Source: Tetraselmis striata
Taxonomy: Eukaryota; Chlorophyta; Chlorodendrophyceae; Chlorodendrales; Chlorodendraceae
Assembly: GCA_006384855.1 (NCBI GenBank)
Contig: VCJN01000433.1
Coordinates: 52,167 to 116,166, forward strand
Direction: 5' to 3'
Length of the DNA: 64,000 nucleotides
Within the stretch, counting starts at the first letter, position 1. The number at the start of each line of letters is the position of its first letter. The notes beneath the pieces were generated by a model, which searched no databases, had not been told where the DNA came from, and saw only the letters and a program-made list of their open reading frames with translations. The position numbers and the translations under genes were made by a program. Below, one piece after another: positions 52,104-62,180 of the stretch.

Positions 52104-54224
52104 ATGGGCAAAACACCAAAACAAGCCCTTACAGAGGATGTGGGACCACTGCGTAGAAAACGTAGGGTCGATGACACTCAGGATACACCTGTTGTGCATC
52201 ATGTACTGGAGACACAAAAGCGCAGAAGGCGCAAACACAATAAACATCACTTTGCCACTGGCCAAAAAGGCAGCTCTCCTCGAGCGCCGCAAATGGAACC
52301 AGTTGAGCAATTAATATATCAGCAAAAGCCACCAACCATGGTGAATAACGCTGTGCAAACGGAAACTCTCGAGTTCCGGGATATGCAGACTCAGGTTGAG
52401 GAGCTCATATCTGACTATAATAATAGTATGACAAGGGCAATGAGTCCTAAGTCTGATTATAATGATGCAACAGCAACCATAACAGCAGCTACAACACCCC
52501 AGCATGACACCTACCCATCGTTCAATCAGAATGCTTGGGAGGAATTGAACATGGTATGGGGGCCGTTCACCCTTGATGGGGCGGCAACTGCTGAAACTAC
52601 AAAGGTGATGGACAGCTATTGTTCCCCAACTAACTCTTTCTTTGATGCTGACATTACTAACCATCATATGTGGCTCAATCCACCATTTGAGAAAATCTCT
52701 GATTTTATTGCCAGCTTCGAAAGAAAGCGCAGGCAGAACCCATACAATATCTCTGCAGTAATTGCAGTGCCCAAATGGAAAAACAATAAAAAAGTTCAGC
52801 ATATTCTGAACACATACCGTAAGATCCACCATTATCCAAAGGGTGCATACTTGTATGACATCCCTGATCCCAAAAACCATAAAGAGCGGATACCAATGGG
52901 TCCGACTCCATTTTCAGTCGATGTATATTTGGCTGATCATACTGTGGAGGACAGAGTGCGTGATAAAGCGCACAACATAACAACACAATATCAAATCCCC
53001 ACAGCAAATTTTACCTCTCAGACTGTTGAGACAGATCTGTTGAAGGCAAAGGCTAAAATCAAAGCCAATAATGATACCCTGTCAGATCAAGTTGAAATAC
53101 TGATTGACAGTGCTGCCCAGCGAGAATTTATCTCGTGGAATATTGTACAAAAATATGACCTGCCGGTGAAATTGCTGGACCAAGCAATAAAAATACAACT
53201 GGCAGATGGCACAACATATAAAATCTCTCGACACTATGTAACATTAACGCTTCACTTTGAGGCTGGTTATACCACAGAGGCTAATTTCATTTGCCTCCCC
53301 AGTAACAATAACTGGGATGTCATATTAGGCATTCCATGGCTCAGAAAAAACAATCCAGATATCCACTGGGATGATGGAACTATACACGAAAGACAAACAG
53401 ATGCTACACTGTTCGGCTGTGAGATCCAACCCAGACCAGCAGTAGTTAGCATACTGTCAGCGAATCAGATGGCTAAGCTGCTACACATCTCTGCTGAACC
53501 GATCAAAAATGCAGAGGCGGCATCATTCTTTATAGCCACTCTGAAAGAAGACTTTATTCCTACCCAGACATCACAAATGAAAACGGATGATCTGCAGGTA
53601 CATACTGACTTTGGCCCACAATATGATGAAAAAATATTGAATATAATCAAACAATATGGCCATGATAAAGATACTTTGACTGACCTGCCACCGAGCAGAG
53701 GGAAGTTTGATCATAGTATACCAATTATACCTGATACTAACCCGCCAAAAGGGCACATTTATAAAATGTCTCCTGCGGAGCTAACTGAGTTGGAAAAACA
53801 ACTAACACAGTACCTGGAGAAAAACTGGATTCGACCCAGTTATTCGCCATTTGCAGCCCCGGTACTCTTTGCCAGAAAATCTGATGGCACTCTCCGGATG
53901 TGCATTGACTATAGATCACTGAATAAAAGAACACTGGGTACACAATATCCCCTGCCCAAAATTGATACTATATTAGACCTTATTGCCACTGGCAAATGCG
54001 AGACCTGCTTAGACTTGTCCAAAGCATATCATCAGATCCCAGTGAAAGAGGAAGATGTCTATAAGACATCCTTCATCACTCAGTTGGGTCAATTTGAGAT
54101 GAGAGTACTACCGTTTGGGCTGAAAACAGCACCAGCAGGATTCCAATCATATATTAACGCAGTGTTCAATGGCACTGCTGATCACACACACACCAAGACA
54201 CAAATATCCTTGATGATTTTGTGA
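52104..54224 (+). CDS. pol: Pol N-terminal part: Dam-like domain, protease and reverse transcriptase start
   Basis: 706 codons. Residues about 150-280 resemble phage-type Dam N6-adenine methylases: FTLDGAAT, NSFFDADIT, then MWLNPPFEKISDFI with the NPPF catalytic tetrad (near residue 190) and ISAVIAVPKWKN. Next comes a retropepsin-like part, ILIDSAAQREFIS (near 333; usual D-S/T-G is D-S-A here, so activity is doubtful) and WDVILGIPWL. Reverse transcriptase starts with KSDGTLRMCIDYRSLNK (near 593), then CLDLSKAYHQIPV and LPFGLKTAPAGFQ. The frame ends at a 107-bp duplication just before the YLDD catalytic box. Dam-like domains are known from DIRS elements; a copy fused to gypsy pol is notable. 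Confidence 0.8.
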   Translation: MGKTPKQALTEDVGPLRRKRRVDDTQDTPVVHHVLETQKRRRRKHNKHHFATGQKGSSPRAPQMEPVEQLIYQQKPPTMVNNAVQTETLEFRDMQTQVEELISDYNNSMTRAMSPKSDYNDATATITAATTPQHDTYPSFNQNAWEELNMVWGPFTLDGAATAETTKVMDSYCSPTNSFFDADITNHHMWLNPPFEKISDFIASFERKRRQNPYNISAVIAVPKWKNNKKVQHILNTYRKIHHYPKGAYLYDIPDPKNHKERIPMGPTPFSVDVYLADHTVEDRVRDKAHNITTQYQIPTANFTSQTVETDLLKAKAKIKANNDTLSDQVEILIDSAAQREFISWNIVQKYDLPVKLLDQAIKIQLADGTTYKISRHYVTLTLHFEAGYTTEANFICLPSNNNWDVILGIPWLRKNNPDIHWDDGTIHERQTDATLFGCEIQPRPAVVSILSANQMAKLLHISAEPIKNAEAASFFIATLKEDFIPTQTSQMKTDDLQVHTDFGPQYDEKILNIIKQYGHDKDTLTDLPPSRGKFDHSIPIIPDTNPPKGHIYKMSPAELTELEKQLTQYLEKNWIRPSYSPFAAPVLFARKSDGTLRMCIDYRSLNKRTLGTQYPLPKIDTILDLIATGKCETCLDLSKAYHQIPVKEEDVYKTSFITQLGQFEMRVLPFGLKTAPAGFQSYINAVFNGTADHTHTKTQISLMIL

Positions 54225-54394
54225 TCTGCTATCTTGATGATATAATCATATTTAGTGACACTCCGGAGCAACATATTGACCATATTGATCACACACACCA
54301 AGACACAAATATCCTTGATGATTTTGTGATCTGCTATCTTGATGATATAATCATATTTAGTGACACTCCGGAGCAACATATTGACCATATTGAT
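54181..54394 (+). repeat. 107-bp direct duplication over the RT catalytic box
   Basis: The segment starting ATCACACACACCAAGACACA at 54181 is repeated in full from 54288. Each copy contains the codons for ICYLDDIIIFSD. Because 107 is not a multiple of three, the duplication shifts the frame and ends the pol ORF at 54224. The copies appear identical, so the event is young. Confidence 0.92.
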
Positions 54395-54589
54395 CAGGTA
54401 CTTGCGAGACTGCACAAACACCATTTGTACCTCAATCCCCGGAAATCACAATGGGGCAAAAAGCAAATAATATATCTGGGTCACCGTATAACGGAAAAGG
54501 GTAAATTCCCTGACCCTGAAAAAATTAAAGCAGTCAAAGAATGGCCGGTACCAAAATCTGTCACAGATGTCAGGGCCTTCTTAGGCTTT
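54395..54589 (+). pseudogene. Pol continuation: RT thumb region
   Basis: From the second YLDD copy the frame continues LHKHHLYLNPRKSQWGKKQ, IIYLGHRITEKGKFPDPEKI and VTDVRAFLGF, standard RT thumb sequence. It is cut at 54590 by the transposon insert, and the protein resumes at 55523. Confidence 0.8.
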
Positions 54590-55522
54590 TCCCCTACCTC
54601 TTGGGTTGAGCGGAGGAAAAGGAGAGCCGCGTCCGAAATCGCATGGAATACGTGAGAATCGATACCGGTCGCAATACGGTTTTATCACGGATTTTTAGGC
54701 GTCCGTCCTCCGTCCTCCCCCAAACGCGCTTCGGGCATGAACCGTCATACGTTCGGTGTTCGCTCGTTTGATTTCACGGTACTGGTACGTGTACGGTAAG
54801 GTTCTGAATGGATGCGCGTGTATTCTAGCCCAGGCACGTCATATATTCGTCTAAAACGCCAAAATAACGCGGTACCGCAGCGCGTTTTTACTGCTGAATC
54901 AGCAAGCGAGACTATTCAGCGACTATTCCTTACCTATACGGTAGTCCAAGTATGATGCTGTAAAAAGGGGTCGCCGCGGTGCGGGGGCAGTCCGCCGACC
55001 CGGGGCCCGGCGTCCGTCGACGGACGGGCGTCGGTCGAACGACGGCGTCCGACGTTCGGCGTCCGGTGCGACGGTACAGGCGGCGGGCATGGCGATTCGC
55101 GCCGTGCCCGCCCCGTAGACCTGACGACCGGCCCGACCTGCGCGGCCTCGTGCGGGATGCGGGCCGCCTGTAGGCGGCTTGTACTGTATTGCTGATCTTG
55201 TAGTGCTGTTTTTTTTTTTTTTTTGGTAATACAACTTTTAGCGGTGGGTTGGGTACCGGCCTTTTTGTAATGCACACCAGTAGTCAGCGGCCCGCTTTTA
55301 CGCGGCTTGCAGATTTAATCTGTTTTACAAAATAATACGTTTCTTTTGAAAAACAATAAATTACTGACAAATCTAACGCTAAAAGCATTATTACCCGGAA
55401 ACAACAGTATTATTACAAGATCAACACTGCAAGCCGGCTAAAAGCGGCCCGCATCCCGCACCACGCTCAACCCAAGAGGTAGGGGCACCTCCACAGACCC
55501 CCGGCGCGAAGCGCCGCTTAGT
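54590..55522. mobile_element. Helentron/Helitron2-like non-autonomous insert
   Basis: About 933 bp interrupts pol between codons for AFLGF and GYYRSFIEDF. The left end CCCCTACCTCTTGGGTTGAG has an inverted copy CTCAACCCAAGAGGTAGGGG at 55467-55486, not at the right tip but about 35 bp inside it. The tip carries a short hairpin, GGCGC-GAA-GCGCC, then CTTAGT. Asymmetric inverted repeats plus a 3' hairpin are the signature described for Helitron2/Helentron elements. No Rep-helicase is encoded. Other features are a GC-rich left half, poly-T at 55210 and a second inner inverted repeat (GGGATGCGGGCCGC near 55155 / GCGGCCCGCATCCC near 55444). No target duplication is seen. Confidence 0.65.
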
Positions 55523-55915
55523 GTAGGATATTATCGATCATTTATTGAGGACTTTGCTGCAATAGCGAAGCCCCTATTTGATCTGACAAAAAAAATTCCG
55601 GCCTGGACTGACACCCACCAACATGCTTTTGATCGCCTAAAATACAAAATGACACACGCCCCGATTCTAATGAATCCCATCACTGGCCCGAACGCAGAGT
55701 TCGTGGTCACAACTGATGCCAACAAATATGCTGTGGGCGCGGTGCTCATGCAAAAAGACCCCAATGCCGGACAGCTGCGTCATGTAGCTTACCTGGCAAA
55801 GGTCTTGAGGGGTGCGCAACTGCGCTATTCCACCTATGATACTGCTTTTTGGGGAGAAGTGATTGCTCTCCAACATTGGCGAATTATTTGGAAGGGTGTA
55901 AACTTTTTACCGTAA
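55523..55915 (+). pseudogene. Pol continuation: RNase H-like domain
   Basis: Encodes IEDFAAIAKPLFDLTKK, FVVTTDANKYAVGAVLMQKD and YSTYDTAFWGEVIALQHWR, the Ty3/gypsy RNase H region with its TDAS-type first aspartate present as TTDAN. The frame breaks near 55900; the next section resumes in another frame. Confidence 0.82.
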
Positions 55916-57201
55916 TCGCTGACCATACCACCATCCGTCATCTGCCGACGCAAGAAAAGCTCAGCAGAAAACATGCTGGCTGGTCCCAAATTATATCACC
56001 ATATATGGACAACATGGACATTGTCTATAAAAAGGGATCTCAAAATATGGCAGATGCACTGAGCAAGAGACCATATCTAAAATATCTGAAGGCATCATTG
56101 GATGCATACTATATGCAGACCTTTGGAGAGGATCTGGAGCACATCACTGAATGGCTCAATCTTACCACTGTCTCGATACAGTTGGATAAACAATTCCTCA
56201 ACAATATAAAAGTAAAATATATGCAGGACCCAAAACTGAACAAAGACAAGCTACCCCCTCAAGTACGATATGACCACTATACTGAATTGTATATGGTAGC
56301 TGATAAAATATATATTCCTGCAGATGATGAGCTCAAAAAAAGCATCATCAAAGAACATCATGATATTAAGACGGCTGGCCATAACGGTATTATCAGAACT
56401 GAGAAATTGATCAAAAGAATTTTTTGCTGGCCGCACATGCACCAAAACATAAAAACATAAATCCGAAACTGTAAAGTCTGTAAGCTGACAAAGCAGCATA
56501 CACAGGCTCCAGCAGCGGCTTTACAACCACTGCCAACACCTACTGTACCACGGGAATATTTCAGTCTGGACTTTATCTCAAATTTACCATCAGTGGATTG
56601 TTATAACTGTATTGCCACTTTTGTGGATTTATTCACAAAGCAGGCTCACTTTGTGCCCTGCCAAAAAGCCATCACGGCTCCTGAATTGGCACAATTATAC
56701 ATTAAAAACATATACAAACTCCACGGTCTCAGTACTAGCATGGTAGGAGACCGGGACACAAAATATGCATCATCATATTTCCAAGAACTGTTCAAATAGC
56801 TTGGTACAACATTGAACCTCAGTACTGCTTATCATCCGCAGACTGATGGACAGACTGAAATATTGAATAAAATAATTGAGCTGTTGCTACGAGCTTTCTG
56901 CTACAATAACCAGCATGACTGGGTAAACTACCTGTCACTCGCTGAGTTCAATTACAATAACACAGAATCATCGACAACAAAGTTTATTCCATTCCAGGCA
57001 ATATATGGCTTCCATCCTCGGTTGCCCATAGATATTGTAAATCCCAAAACTGGAGTGAGAAAGACAACAATAGACATTCTGTCGAAAATTCAGGATATAC
57101 ACAATCTGGTGCATGAGAACATTATAATCGCTAAAGAATACCAAAGGCATTACCATGATGAAAACAATAAACAGCCGATCACATTTCAAATCGGTGATTA
57201 A
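55890..57201 (+). pseudogene. Pol continuation: RNase H end and integrase
   Basis: Continues FTVIADHTTIRHLPTQEKLS and NMADALSKRPY, then an HHDIKTAGHNG ... NCKVC zinc finger interrupted by TAA at 56458. The integrase core has the three catalytic acidic residues in LDFIS, GDRDTKYASS and HPQTDGQTEILN, with TAG at 56797 between the second and third. It ends at TAA 57199 within FQIGD. Sequence on each side of every stop is well conserved, so the stops are late lesions. Confidence 0.8.
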
Positions 57202-57204
57202 ATA

Positions 57205-57699
57205 ATGATAAAAACAGACGATATGATTATACGCGGACAAAAATGTCCCAAGCTCAAACAACGAGATGTAGGACCATATGAGGTCATCGAACAGGTGAAT
57301 CCTCAGGCCTACAAAATAAAATTACCACCTGAGCTTGAGTGCCACCCAGTATTTCATGTCTCCAAATTGAGACCCTGGGACACCGTATCTGCACAAACTG
57401 ATATTCCTGATGCCTTGATTGGCAAACAGACACGCAGAACGGATGATCCGATCATTGCCGACATCACTGACTGTAAATTGGCACTATATTCCAGACTATA
57501 TGCAAAGGGCAAAGCCTTGCTATTTAAAGTAAGGTTCCACAGTTTCCCCGCAACCGGAGATGACTGGATGCCCTATGAAACAATGCGGTATTCACCGCTG
57601 ATGCAGCATTATATGCTGTCGGAACAATACAAACATATCTCGACCTCACCAGCATACATTGCTGCTAAGGCGAGCCACCCGCAACGGTTCCCACCGTGA
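57205..57699 (+). pseudogene. Pol end: GPY module and chromodomain-like region
   Basis: Encodes RDVGPYEVIEQVNPQAYKIK and PVFHVSKLRPWD (GPY/F module of chromoviral integrase), then a chromodomain-like stretch DCKLALYSRLYAKGKALLFK, RFHSFPATGDDWMPYETM. Chromodomains of this kind guide integration to modified chromatin (family knowledge). Confidence 0.75.
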
Positions 57700-57720
57700 A
57701 TCTGTTGACTCAGATCCATC

Positions 57721-57734
57721 AGAGCGGGGTGGAA
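57721..57734 (+). promoter_or_regulatory. Polypurine tract
   Basis: AGAGCGGGGTGGAA lies directly before the 3' LTR, the expected site for plus-strand priming. Confidence 0.7.
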
Positions 57735-57946
57735 TGTGAGGATATATCCTATACCCTCACTAGCCCTAATCATCATAGCACATTAGGCGCGTAGCGCGCG
57801 CCCGTCAGATGACGGGCTGCCCCCGCGCCCTGTCGGCCACAACGCGCCGCCTGATATATCAGGCACGGCGCCTGTCGGCCTGTAATCAGAATATACCTGA
57901 CCACCACCATATCGGAATAGCCACCACCAGCGCACATTCCCTCACA
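57735..57946 (+). repeat. 3' LTR
   Basis: 212 bp, same ends as the 5' LTR and about six substitutions from it. Followed by CGCGT, the second copy of the target duplication. Confidence 0.95.
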
Positions 57947-57951
57947 CGCGT

Positions 57952-58065
57952 ACTGTAACTGGTACTCGTACTGGTACTGGTGTGAATTACAAAACGGGCA
58001 GAACTGGTATACTGGTACTTGTACTGGTACTGGTACTGGTACTGCGATCCGATCCCCTCGTACGC
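57952..58065 (+). repeat. Degenerate CTGGTA simple repeat
   Basis: Repeated ACTGGTACT and GTACTGGTAC blocks fill most of this interval. Related TACTGGTACC words occur at 61850-61900, to the right of the tyrosine-recombinase element, and at 47643-47652. Confidence 0.7.
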
Positions 58066-58540
58066 ACACCGGTTCCCCGGGTACTCGCCAAATGAAATCC
58101 TCCCGGGGTTTAAGCTCTGTAAAGCGGGGTCACAATCCTGAGATGCAACTACAGAAACGAGTGCGAATAGTGATTGGTGTCCGGTTGATACAGTCAAATA
58201 TAACGTCATTTGATCAAAACTCAGAGCCCACGTGACCACCCGTCTCGCCAACCCATCCCGCCCCACCGATGCCAATCGAACACACCGGCCGGCACCATCA
58301 CGCGCATACCGCGGTAGCAGCGCGCTAACGTAGGCATATGGTGGCGTTCAGGTACCTCGTCTTGTGTGTCGCGGGCAGGGATGGGGCTGGCGGCGGGATG
58401 ATGAGGGAGGAGCGCGAGCGGTCACGTGCTAATATTTCGCACGCAGCGCGTGCCACGTAGCCAAAAAGCGTTGCCAGCTACACATCTCGGATTTGAGCCC
58501 CGGTTACGGTCTTCAGAAACGAGTACCTACGCGGTACCGG
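58066..58540 (-). mobile_element. MITE copy 2, inverted
   Basis: Reverse complement of 47122-47597, with the left end CACACCGGTTCCCCGGGTAC intact and the right end degenerate (GTACCTACGCGGTACCGG). The gypsy element is thus bracketed by oppositely oriented copies. Confidence 0.76.
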
Positions 58541-58623
58541 CACCGCCGCCGCCGATAATGTTGCTGGCCTTCGTCCGCGTACGGGTGCCGTTTATTTGGC
58601 AGCCCCCGCGTCCTTATTTGAGT

Positions 58624-58810
58624 ATGATCTAAACTAGTTTATGGGGTTTCCCTCCTTGACCTAACCGCTTTTTAGCTACAAGTGCTGCTCAGTGGTACGG
58701 GAACTAGGCATCTGTTGTTGCGCCCTTTTTGGGTGCAGCACGAGTAGACATAAAAGCAGCCAGAACAGCTGAGCCTGCCATCTTCCAGTTTTCGCTGCGT
58801 TCCACGCAGC
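58624..58810 (+). repeat. Left terminal direct repeat of the recombinase element
   Basis: 187 bp, differing from 61540-61726 at only a handful of positions. Contains GCTCAGTGGTACGGGAACTA and ACATAAAAGCAGCCAGAACA. Confidence 0.88.
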
Positions 58811-58924
58811 CATGTAAAAACTGTCTCGTAACCCGTTGCGAGCAAGGTCACCCCAGGTTGTTCAAGACCACACCCGGCTCACCACCCGAGTGTGATATTC
58901 TCGTCCGTACGTCCGTGCGTTACA

Positions 58925-59799
58925 ATGCCAGATGGAGAAAAACCCGTCGCGGAGCCGACGTTGGAGTCGCTGAACGCAGATATGAGGGCCCAGTCTTCAT
59001 TACTGCGAGAGTTGGCTACAGATGTGGCCCAACTGACGGCTCGTGATCGCGTTGTTGGTGGGGAAGGGGCACATGGCTCCGGCTCCGGGCAGCGCTTCGT
59101 GGGACAGCCGACATGCAGCGGGGGAGCCGCAGAGCGCCCCGACTTGCTAGAGCTAGCCCAGAGCGGCCGTGTCGGAGCAAAATCCGTGAGTGCCGAGGAT
59201 GACTACCTCGCGGTGCCAGAGCTATTGCAGAGAGCAGAGTCTGGTTAGAGGCCGTTCGACCGGTCAGCCGAGTGCCTGGACTCTTCCCCCTGAGCACCGA
59301 CCTAACGAACGAGTATCTCAAGCAGGACGACCGGCGTCTGCCGGCCCAGGAGGAGTATTTGTGGATGTCGTGTTTCGGGGCCCACATGGCCGCACTTTTC
59401 GTAGCTCTCGACGAGCTGCTACCTTACGTCCCTGCCGCTAACCAGGACGTCACCCCCTACCTCGCGAGAGCTCGGAATCACGCCGAGGCCATCGACAAGG
59501 CGTTTCGTTTTCGTCTGGCTTTCCTGCGGAGGCTAAATGAGATCAAGCGTGTGCACGGTGACCAAGGTGTTCTGGACGTGCTGCGAGCCCAGCATTTTCA
59601 GCCTGCTTCGGAGCATCTGGGTTCGGCGATTTTTGGGGACCTCATGAAGGACTACGAGCGTCGTGTCTTCGAGGCGACCGTTGCCAGCAGCGCAAAGGCG
59701 ACCGGTACTGCCCGAGTAGCAGCTGCAGCTGCAGGTCGCGGGCGTGGGCGAGGACGTGGCGGCGGGCGTGGGCGTGGCCGCGAAGGTGAGCACGAGTGA
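58925..59799 (+). pseudogene. Gag-like ORF of the recombinase element
   Basis: A first frame starts MPDGEKPVAEPTLESLNADM and ends at TAG 59246; the protein appears to continue in another frame from about 59260: GLFPLSTDLTNEYLKQDDRR, LWMSCFGAHMAALFVALDEL, AIDKAFRFRLAFLRRLNEIK, then an RG-rich tail (GRGRGRGRGGGRGRGRE) and a TGA at 59799. Helical middle and RG tail match the layout of Gag-like proteins in DIRS-type elements. One frameshift separates the halves. Confidence 0.6.
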
Positions 59800-59835
59800 C
59801 GGTGTAGGGCGCCTTTCGCCGGAGCTGCTGGAGCT

Positions 59836-61461
59836 TTGCGAGGCCACCTTTCGGTGACCGCCGCAACACGCACCCTTGCAGCTCAACGGCGAGATGAGCG
59901 CCCTGTGTCAGAACCTGACCCCCCCACCTTACCGACTTCATTTAGACCTTCCTCGGTGCGGCGCTTCTTACAGCTACAACCGAGTGCGGCTCAACCATCC
60001 GCACACCTGCACATGGCGGCTCAACCAACCGCCTTCCTTACCACCCCATCTCTGCGTCCGTTGGTTGTTACACTACGTGTCACAACTAGTTCGCAACGAC
60101 CAAGTTTCGCGCGTGTACGTTATGCACGAGACATGCGCTACGAGCGCGAAGGGCGCGCGGGGCGGCCCTCTTACCTGAACCTAGCCCCGCAAACCCGTAC
60201 TGAAGCTACTGCAAACCCGTCCAGCAGCTACCGGCCAACCGCCGGAAACCTAACCGCTGCTGCCGAGTACTTTGCGAACAGTAGTCGTACCGGTGGAACT
60301 CTGTCGGTAAAACGACGCACGTACGTAATTGACGAGTCCGCAGCTGTCGCCCCGTGGGCTGCGTCACTGCGATCCCGGCTGCAGGAGGCGTTCGGCTCGG
60401 ACGAGCTGGGCCAGTGAACGCTCGACCTGCTCTCAAGCTCCCTCAGCGCTCAGACACTCAAGAGCTACGCCGGCAGACTGTCTCAGTTCGCGGAGTTCTG
60501 CCACGACTCTGAGAGCATCAGCCCGCTAGAGGCGACTACTGCTACTGTCGTTCGGTATGTTGCCTGGATCGGGGAGCGAGGGCAAATCGCAGCTAAGTCG
60601 CTGCAACCCTACCTGTCCGCAATCAACACGTTCTTCGAGCTGCACAACCTCGTCCCAATCGCCAAGGACAGTCTACACCTAACCTCATCAAGGCGTGGCC
60701 TGATGATGCGTCAGCGCCGGCTAGACGCTGCCCCTTTGCGTGTCCCTCGGCCTGCGGATGTAGCCTACCGCTTCGTCGCAAAGGCCGAGCTAATTGTGTC
60801 TGCTCCTTACCCAGAGTACCACCTCGACTTCCGAGCCCTCTTGGCCTCGGTTGTCAACTTCATGTTCTTCGCCAGGGGCCTTACTGGCGTCTCCTGTCGA
60901 GTGCGAGATGTGCATGTCGACACCTACAACATCACCTTGCAAGTGTACCGCGAGAAGGGTCGCGCTAGCCGACGGGGACCCGACGACTTACGCGTACTTA
61001 TCCTTCCAGTGTCCGAGCACCCTCGAGTGGCACGTCTCTTGCACCACTTCATCGACAACGTCCAATATGTCCCCCTGGTTACTGTTGGCTTGGCTACATC
61101 AAACTTCTGGGCTGTCACTGCGGCCGAGCAGTCAAAACCTTGGACTGCGGCTACAATGTCAGACTGGCTGTCTGCAGCCATCAGTCTAGTCAACGCTGCC
61201 CCCCCTGCTGGCACTTCCTGGACTTCACACAGTCTTCGCAAGGGCGCAGCCTCTGCAGCGAACGCCATCGGAGTGCCATTGTCTCGCATTCGCTACCAAG
61301 GATGTTGGGCCACTAACTCTGACGTCGTTCTGGACTACATCGACCCCAACGTTCTTCCTTCACCTGGCGTGTGGTTCTTCTTTGGACACATCGCCCCCCT
61401 CCGCCACTTCCAAGTCCAACAGGACTCCGCAGCGGTGGCTTTCCCAGTGCCTCCTTCATGA
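59836..61461 (+). pseudogene. Tyrosine recombinase with one in-frame TGA
   Basis: One frame throughout, apart from TGA at 60415-60417. The N-terminal 190 codons are Pro/Ser-rich. The SAM-like core-binding domain (SSLSAQTLKSYAGRLSQFAE, VVRYVAWIGERG, LSAINTFFELHNL) follows the stop. The catalytic domain has Arg in FMFFARGLTG, His-x-x-Arg in SHSLRKGAAS, Trp in GCWATNSD and the nucleophile Tyr in VVLDYID (residue 212 counting from the ATG at 60703), so the R-H-R-W-Y set is complete. It catalyses strand exchange for circular intermediate integration in DIRS and Crypton elements (family knowledge). A start at 60703 would lose the core-binding domain. Confidence 0.82.
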
Positions 61462-61539
61462 CTTGGCGCTACCTCTTCTCCGTTAATCCACCGCTCTCTC
61501 CGTTCGCTCAAGACTGGCAAAACCAGACGCAACTTTGAA

Positions 61540-61726
61540 ATGATCTAAACTAGTTTATGGGGTTCCCCTCCTTGACCTAACCGATTATTAGCTACAAGTG
61601 CTGCTCAGTGGTACGGGAACTAGGCATCTGTTGTTGCGCCCTTTTGGGGTGCAGCACGAGTAGACATAAAAGCAGCCAGAACAGCTGAGCCTGCCATCTT
61701 CATGTTTTCGCTGCGTTCCACGCAGC
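61540..61726 (+). repeat. Right terminal direct repeat of the recombinase element
   Basis: 187 bp in the same orientation as 58624-58810. It starts about 80 bp after the recombinase stop. Confidence 0.88.
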
Positions 61727-62180
61727 GCCCCCCCTGACTCCCTTTTCCCTCCACGCTTTCGCTAAACCATCCTGCCAATTTCGGCTCTTGACCGTGTAAA
61801 ACAGCCTGCGCGACCTTTTTGGCAAAACCATACTCAACTTTGCAACCAGTACTCGCCCTTATACTGGTACCCCTACCGCCGCTGGTACTTCTGGTGCTGG
61901 TACCCGTACACCGGACCGCGCTCGCGTGGTTTCTGTTTCCGGTGGCGGCAGCAATTATGGGCCTTCCCCCGCGGTCTCCACCCCCTCCGAGTCGTCAGAC
62001 CACAACCAGCCAGCGCAGCCAACCACGGCTCACCACCGGCCCTTGGTCGTCACTCCGATGCCCCCATTGCCCTCGAGCCCTCCCCCCGAGACCCCGCCAG
62101 CCCCGGTGCCGCTATCACAGGGTGCTGGGCCGAGCCAGCCTGCGACCCTCCATTGCGTCGGGTGTGCTCAACCCTATCCA
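61727..62180. other. Intervening sequence without a gene
   Basis: Pro/Ser/Thr-rich ORFs here are composition-driven. TACTGGTACC-type words near 61860-61900 resemble the simple repeat at 57952-58065. The MITE at 62181 interrupts it. Confidence 0.5.

Larger units (their letters stand above)
47682..57946 (+). mobile_element. Ty3/gypsy chromovirus-type LTR retrotransposon
   Basis: A 10,265-bp element with 212-bp LTRs starting TGTGAGG and ending CCTCACA, flanked by a perfect 5-bp duplication CGCGT (47677-47681 and 57947-57951). Order is LTR, primer site, Nudix-like ORF, Gag, a fused Dam-like/protease/RT ORF, RNase H, integrase with GPY motif and chromodomain-like end, purine tract, LTR. Protease-RT-RNase H-integrase order and the chromodomain place it in Ty3/gypsy chromoviruses (family knowledge). 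I count about six differences between the LTRs, so the insertion is not very recent. It cannot be autonomous now: pol has a duplication, a transposon insert, a frameshift and three stops. Confidence 0.93.
58624..61726 (+). mobile_element. Tyrosine-recombinase element with direct terminal repeats, no RT
   Basis: 187-bp direct repeats at 58624-58810 and 61540-61726 (ATGATCTAAACTAGTTTATG to CTGCGTTCCACGCAGC) bracket a Gag-like coding region and a tyrosine recombinase. There is no reverse transcriptase, RNase H or methylase between them. DIRS-like elements normally carry those; Cryptons carry only the recombinase but lack Gag and terminal repeats. The element is therefore either a non-autonomous DIRS/TOC-type derivative or a distinct class. 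Each repeat ends in a hairpin (GCTGCG TTCC CGCAGC type) and contains TTGTTGCGCCC/GGGTGCAGCA. Confidence 0.75.

Noticed and set aside
346-57201. Reassignment of TAG/TAA as sense codons, as in some ulvophyte algae
   Set aside because: In-frame TAG and TAA occur in several otherwise good frames, but in-frame TGA occurs too (60415, 37202, 19494), frameshifts are common, and TAG and TAA also end intact ORFs such as gag. Decay explains it better.
58624-61726. Ordinary LTR retrotransposon
   Set aside because: The 187-bp repeats lack TG...CA ends, and there is no primer site, polypurine tract, RT or integrase; the enzyme is a tyrosine recombinase.
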